A DNA stretch of 64,000 nucleotides from Xiphophorus maculatus (lineage: Eukaryota; Chordata; Actinopteri; Cyprinodontiformes; Poeciliidae). The notes below the pieces were generated by a model, which worked only from the letters and a program-made list of their open reading frames with translations, did no database searches and was not told where the DNA came from. The stretch covers positions 19,470,479 through 19,534,478 of the forward strand of contig NC_036450.1 in NCBI RefSeq assembly GCF_002775205.1, in the 5' to 3' direction. Of the stretch, positions 61,901-64,000 are shown one piece after another (within the stretch, counting starts at the first letter, position 1; the number at the start of each line of letters is the position of its first letter). The translations under genes and the position numbers were made by a program.

Positions 61901-63145
61901 TATTAAATGATGTCGTTTTTTCTTTTTTCAATTTGCACGAGCTCGCCACATAGCTGCAGCGTGCAAAGCTCCACTGTGCCAGCAGGGGGCAGTGTTGGAC
62001 TTCAGCAGCCTCTCGCTGCTCTAATGGGGCAGGTTCGTGTGTCAATGAATAGAAGTGATGGCTTTCATCTGAAATGTAAGTCTGTGAGTGGAGTAAAGGG
62101 AAGATCACTACTCATTTCCGACAGGTACATTGTGTTAGTGCTATTACAGATTGCTGAGCTGTCACACAGGAAGAAAAAGAAAAGAAGCATACAGTTACTT
62201 GGAATACATAATCAGAGAGATCAATATATTCCACATGCATTAGTTTCTGGACCAGGGGGAGCCCTGCTCTCCATCACACTGGCAAATGATTGGCACTTGA
62301 ATGCCGGGGATGTTCTGGGTGCTAATTGAGAGTCCAATTGTCCTGAGCTGCTCGGCTGCAGGTCCTCGGAGTGTGTGTGTTCGAGCCAGTGGAGGTCGAG
62401 GGCGGCCAGCGACCGCCCCTGTAGCAGCACCTCGCTCTCATTACTGATGCAATTACATCAAATGGACACCTCCCCACGGAGCAGACGCGGCGAGCGCGCA
62501 GGCGGTTAGAGCCTGAGATTTTTGTCAGCAAGCCCCCCTTCTTTCTTTCTTTTTTTTTTTTTCCTCACCCCATCTTCATCCCCCATCATCAGACTGTGGC
62601 ACCGCTGTTTGGACTCCCACTTTGGATCGAAGAGCGGGCTGACAAAAGTCTCCATGGCGACAGTGCAATCTGTAAATCATGCTGCGACAAACGTGTCTTC
62701 TCCTTCCCTCTCTGCCTCGTTCGCCCTCCCTCTCCTCCTGGCATACCTTTCCTGCGTCTCCGCCTCTTTTCTCTCCCCGCAATTATAAAGCCCTCCTTCT
62801 CGACTGACGTTACCGCCTCTGCTTCACTCCTCTCTCTGCGCTCTATTCCTTCTTTTGCCCTCTCGCTCCCCTCTCAAGCTAATGCTTTAATTAGTTGAGA
62901 CAGAAAGAGAGGGTGGGAGGACGGGGAAGACATAACGTTCACTTAACATTCAACCAACGTCCAAGTCAACATGCCGCCTTGGAGCAGACAGGGTGATACA
63001 CTCTGGGAAAGTGTGTGTGTGTGTGTTAGTGGGGCAGCTTTATGAGGGCTTTTTTTATGAGCTGAGGATGAGAATCCTGCAGTACCTTCAGCGTCCTTAG
63101 ACATGTACAGGGAAAGCTTGGTACCATAGGGGATCCGTATTGAAT
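58962..63145 (-). CDS. garnl3: GARNL3, Rap/Ran-GAP domain-like 3 (3' end; gene continues beyond the window)
   Basis: Last four coding exons (minus): 63086-63145, 60286-60504, 59211-59331 and 58962-59127. They are phase-compatible and end in TGA at 58962-58964. They encode IRIPYGTKLSLYMSKDAEGEA, the segment PLCNLVGRSIERPLKSPLVN, then SLSLSRMEIKEIASRTRKEL, a Lys/Ser-rich linker, and a C-terminus ending EGSPPLASAF...FEDDVLDLK. I match these from memory to the tail of vertebrate GARNL3, which reads PLCNLVGRSIERPLKSPLV and ends in DLK. GARNL3 is a predicted Rap-type GTPase activator with a RapGAP domain and a citron homology domain; both would be encoded upstream, beyond 64000. What is seen is the end of the CNH region and the disordered tail. 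It converges on PTGES. Confidence 0.8.
59790..60262 (+). mobile_element. Tc1/mariner remnant adjoining a GARNL3 exon
   Basis: Begins TTACAACCACAAACTTTTAT and continues with TTTTATGTGACTAGATCAAC, then the decayed transposase N-terminal region (TCAGTCCATCATCTGAAGGC, HTH part). It ends TTCAAGGGTGTGAAGCTTTTG near 60260. The GARNL3 exon boundary is at 60286, so the element reaches to within about 25 bp of the splice donor. Confidence 0.6.
61083..61400 (+). mobile_element. Tc1-like fragment in the GARNL3 intron
   Basis: The left end GAGTCAGAAGTTTACATACA is the terminus of the other fish Tc1 group (Sleeping Beauty-like). Later, ACTTCAACATTTCTGCCAAG is an internal Tc1 piece. The centre is deleted. 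Confidence 0.5.
61979..61992 (+). promoter_or_regulatory. strong CTCF-type motif
   Basis: CCAGCAGGGGGCAG fits the CTCF core consensus CCASYAGRKGGCRS at every position. It is embedded in CTGTGCC...TGTTGGAC. It lies in the GARNL3 intron between the third- and fourth-last coding exons. Confidence 0.6.
62330..62520. promoter_or_regulatory. candidate intronic regulatory block
   Basis: A GC-rich, CpG-containing island in an otherwise AT-rich intron. It includes clustered TAAT/ATTA-type and ATGCAATTAC motifs (CTCATTACTGATGCAATTAC, 62438-62457) that could bind homeodomain or C/EBP-like factors. No reading frame or splice sites make sense here. Confidence 0.3.
62521..63085. other. pyrimidine-rich intron sequence
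   Basis: Long C/T-rich stretch (about 62540-62880) with no frame, and a (GT)n run at 63009-63026. Nothing else recognised. Confidence 0.4.
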
Positions 63146-63754
63146 CTGAACCAGGAATGAAGAAGAGGGTTACACAAACTGTACACACACAGTAACACAG
63201 ATTAGGTGCAGAAACACACACACACATACACCACACGCCCGCACAGTCTCAGTTGTCTGGGTGGTGCAGAACGACACACACAACTAGAAACAACACGGCA
63301 GAAAATCAAAATCCCTCAGAGAGAACTGATTACCTGCAGCGGTCTAAGAGCATAAATCCTGCCCTCGGCTAATTGCAGCAGCAACAGCCAAACCTTTCTT
63401 CCTGTTAGCCTTAATGGGACCTGTAAATAACTGCTCCCCTCAGTACGGATGAGGCTTAATGGCGCGGGCAACTCATTTAATAACTGTGTTTGTCTGTCTT
63501 TGTCCTCAGTCAAAGTCACCAACATCAACAGATGTAAAATCCAATGAACAAGGAGCGGACCTCCTCCTCAATCCATCAGCGCATCGGCTCAGGGCGGCTG
63601 ACAGAACTGAGAGGAAAGGGAGACTGGATGAGGAAATATGGACACCATTAGGGGTTAAAATGATCCTAATAATCCCTGAAATCAATGCTGTTGATAGTGG
63701 GGGGAGGATGGAGGTATAAAGTCTGATATATCCGTCTGTCCGTCCAGATTATTT

Positions 63755-64000
63755 TCTAATCTAACCCTGATTTAAGCTTCTCGCCAACCTGTCTGCTATG
63801 TTTGGTCTTTGACAAACTACTGAAACCTCCACAGAACAGCTGGGTTTAAACTCAAACTAAATTACACACAACTGAACTCCAATTATTGATTAGATGATCT
63901 AAGGACTTTGAAATGCCTTGCTGCTGAAATGTGCTATACAAATAAAATTTGATTGATTGATAAGAAGGCCATTGGTTGGATTTTATTTAGGGATGAAAGG
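63755..64000 (-). mobile_element. Tc1/mariner remnant with nested retroposon tail, cut by the window edge
   Basis: Antisense family pieces: CCTGATTTAAGCTTCTCGCC, CCTCCACAGAACAGCTGG, and AAGGCCATTGGTTGGATTTTATTTAGGGATG at the edge. Between them, 63900-63957 (CTTTGAAATGCCTTGCTGCTG...ATAAAATTTGATTGATTGA) is a retroposon 3' tail inserted later. Confidence 0.6.

Overview
This is a stretch of vertebrate nuclear DNA, almost certainly from a ray-finned (teleost) fish. The genes are split into many short exons with GT-AG introns. Their proteins read as close orthologues of human genes. The introns and spacers carry typical fish repeats: Tc1/mariner remnants, hAT-like MITEs and non-LTR retroposon tails. 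All gene neighbours correspond to human chromosome 9q33-q34 loci, in a reshuffled order. The species cannot be named from the sequence.

Layout, left to right. ST6GALNAC6 (+, 0.5-3.05 kb; first exon(s) probably left of the window) makes a Golgi sialyltransferase. Its downstream region holds a decayed Tc1-like element with a hAT MITE nested in it. SPOUT1/CENP-32 (-, 5.8-9.3 kb) and KYAT1 (-, 10.3-14.7 kb) follow in tandem. A partial Surfeit cluster comes next: SURF6 (-, 16.15-18.17 kb) and SURF1 (+, 18.39-20.97 kb) are head to head over a 216-bp promoter, and SURF1 and RPL7A (-, 21.9-25.2 kb) are tail to tail. RPL7A introns host four box C/D snoRNAs, two of SNORD24 type and two of SNORD36 type. 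USP20 (+, 27.0 to about 41.7 kb) has 23 coding exons, a noncoding CpG-rich first exon and an apparent intron in its 3' UTR.

From 41.7 to 50 kb the DNA is AT-rich and repeat-laden. The exception is one GC3-rich 77-codon reading frame at 46.66-46.90 kb, starting Met-Gly-Cys, which I could not assign. PTGES (+, 50.2-52.6 kb) follows. The right end holds the last four coding exons of GARNL3 (-, 58.96-63.15 kb), running out of the window. Its introns carry Tc1 fragments and a strong CTCF-type motif.

I joined exons by splice sites and reading phase. The five complete genes with a human length to compare give near-human lengths: SPOUT1 377 aa, KYAT1 419, SURF6 349, SURF1 308 and RPL7A 266. USP20 (939 aa) and PTGES (146 aa) also close in frame. 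The genes are mostly housekeeping (ribosome and nucleolus: RPL7A, SURF6, snoRNAs; mitochondrion: SURF1; mitotic spindle: SPOUT1) plus enzymes of lipid mediator, tryptophan and glycolipid metabolism. They do not form one pathway. No prophage, CRISPR array, rRNA, tRNA or endogenous retrovirus was recognised. I found no clearly novel system; the most unusual items are the unassigned 77-codon frame, the paired intronic snoRNA copies and two perfect inverted-repeat structures.
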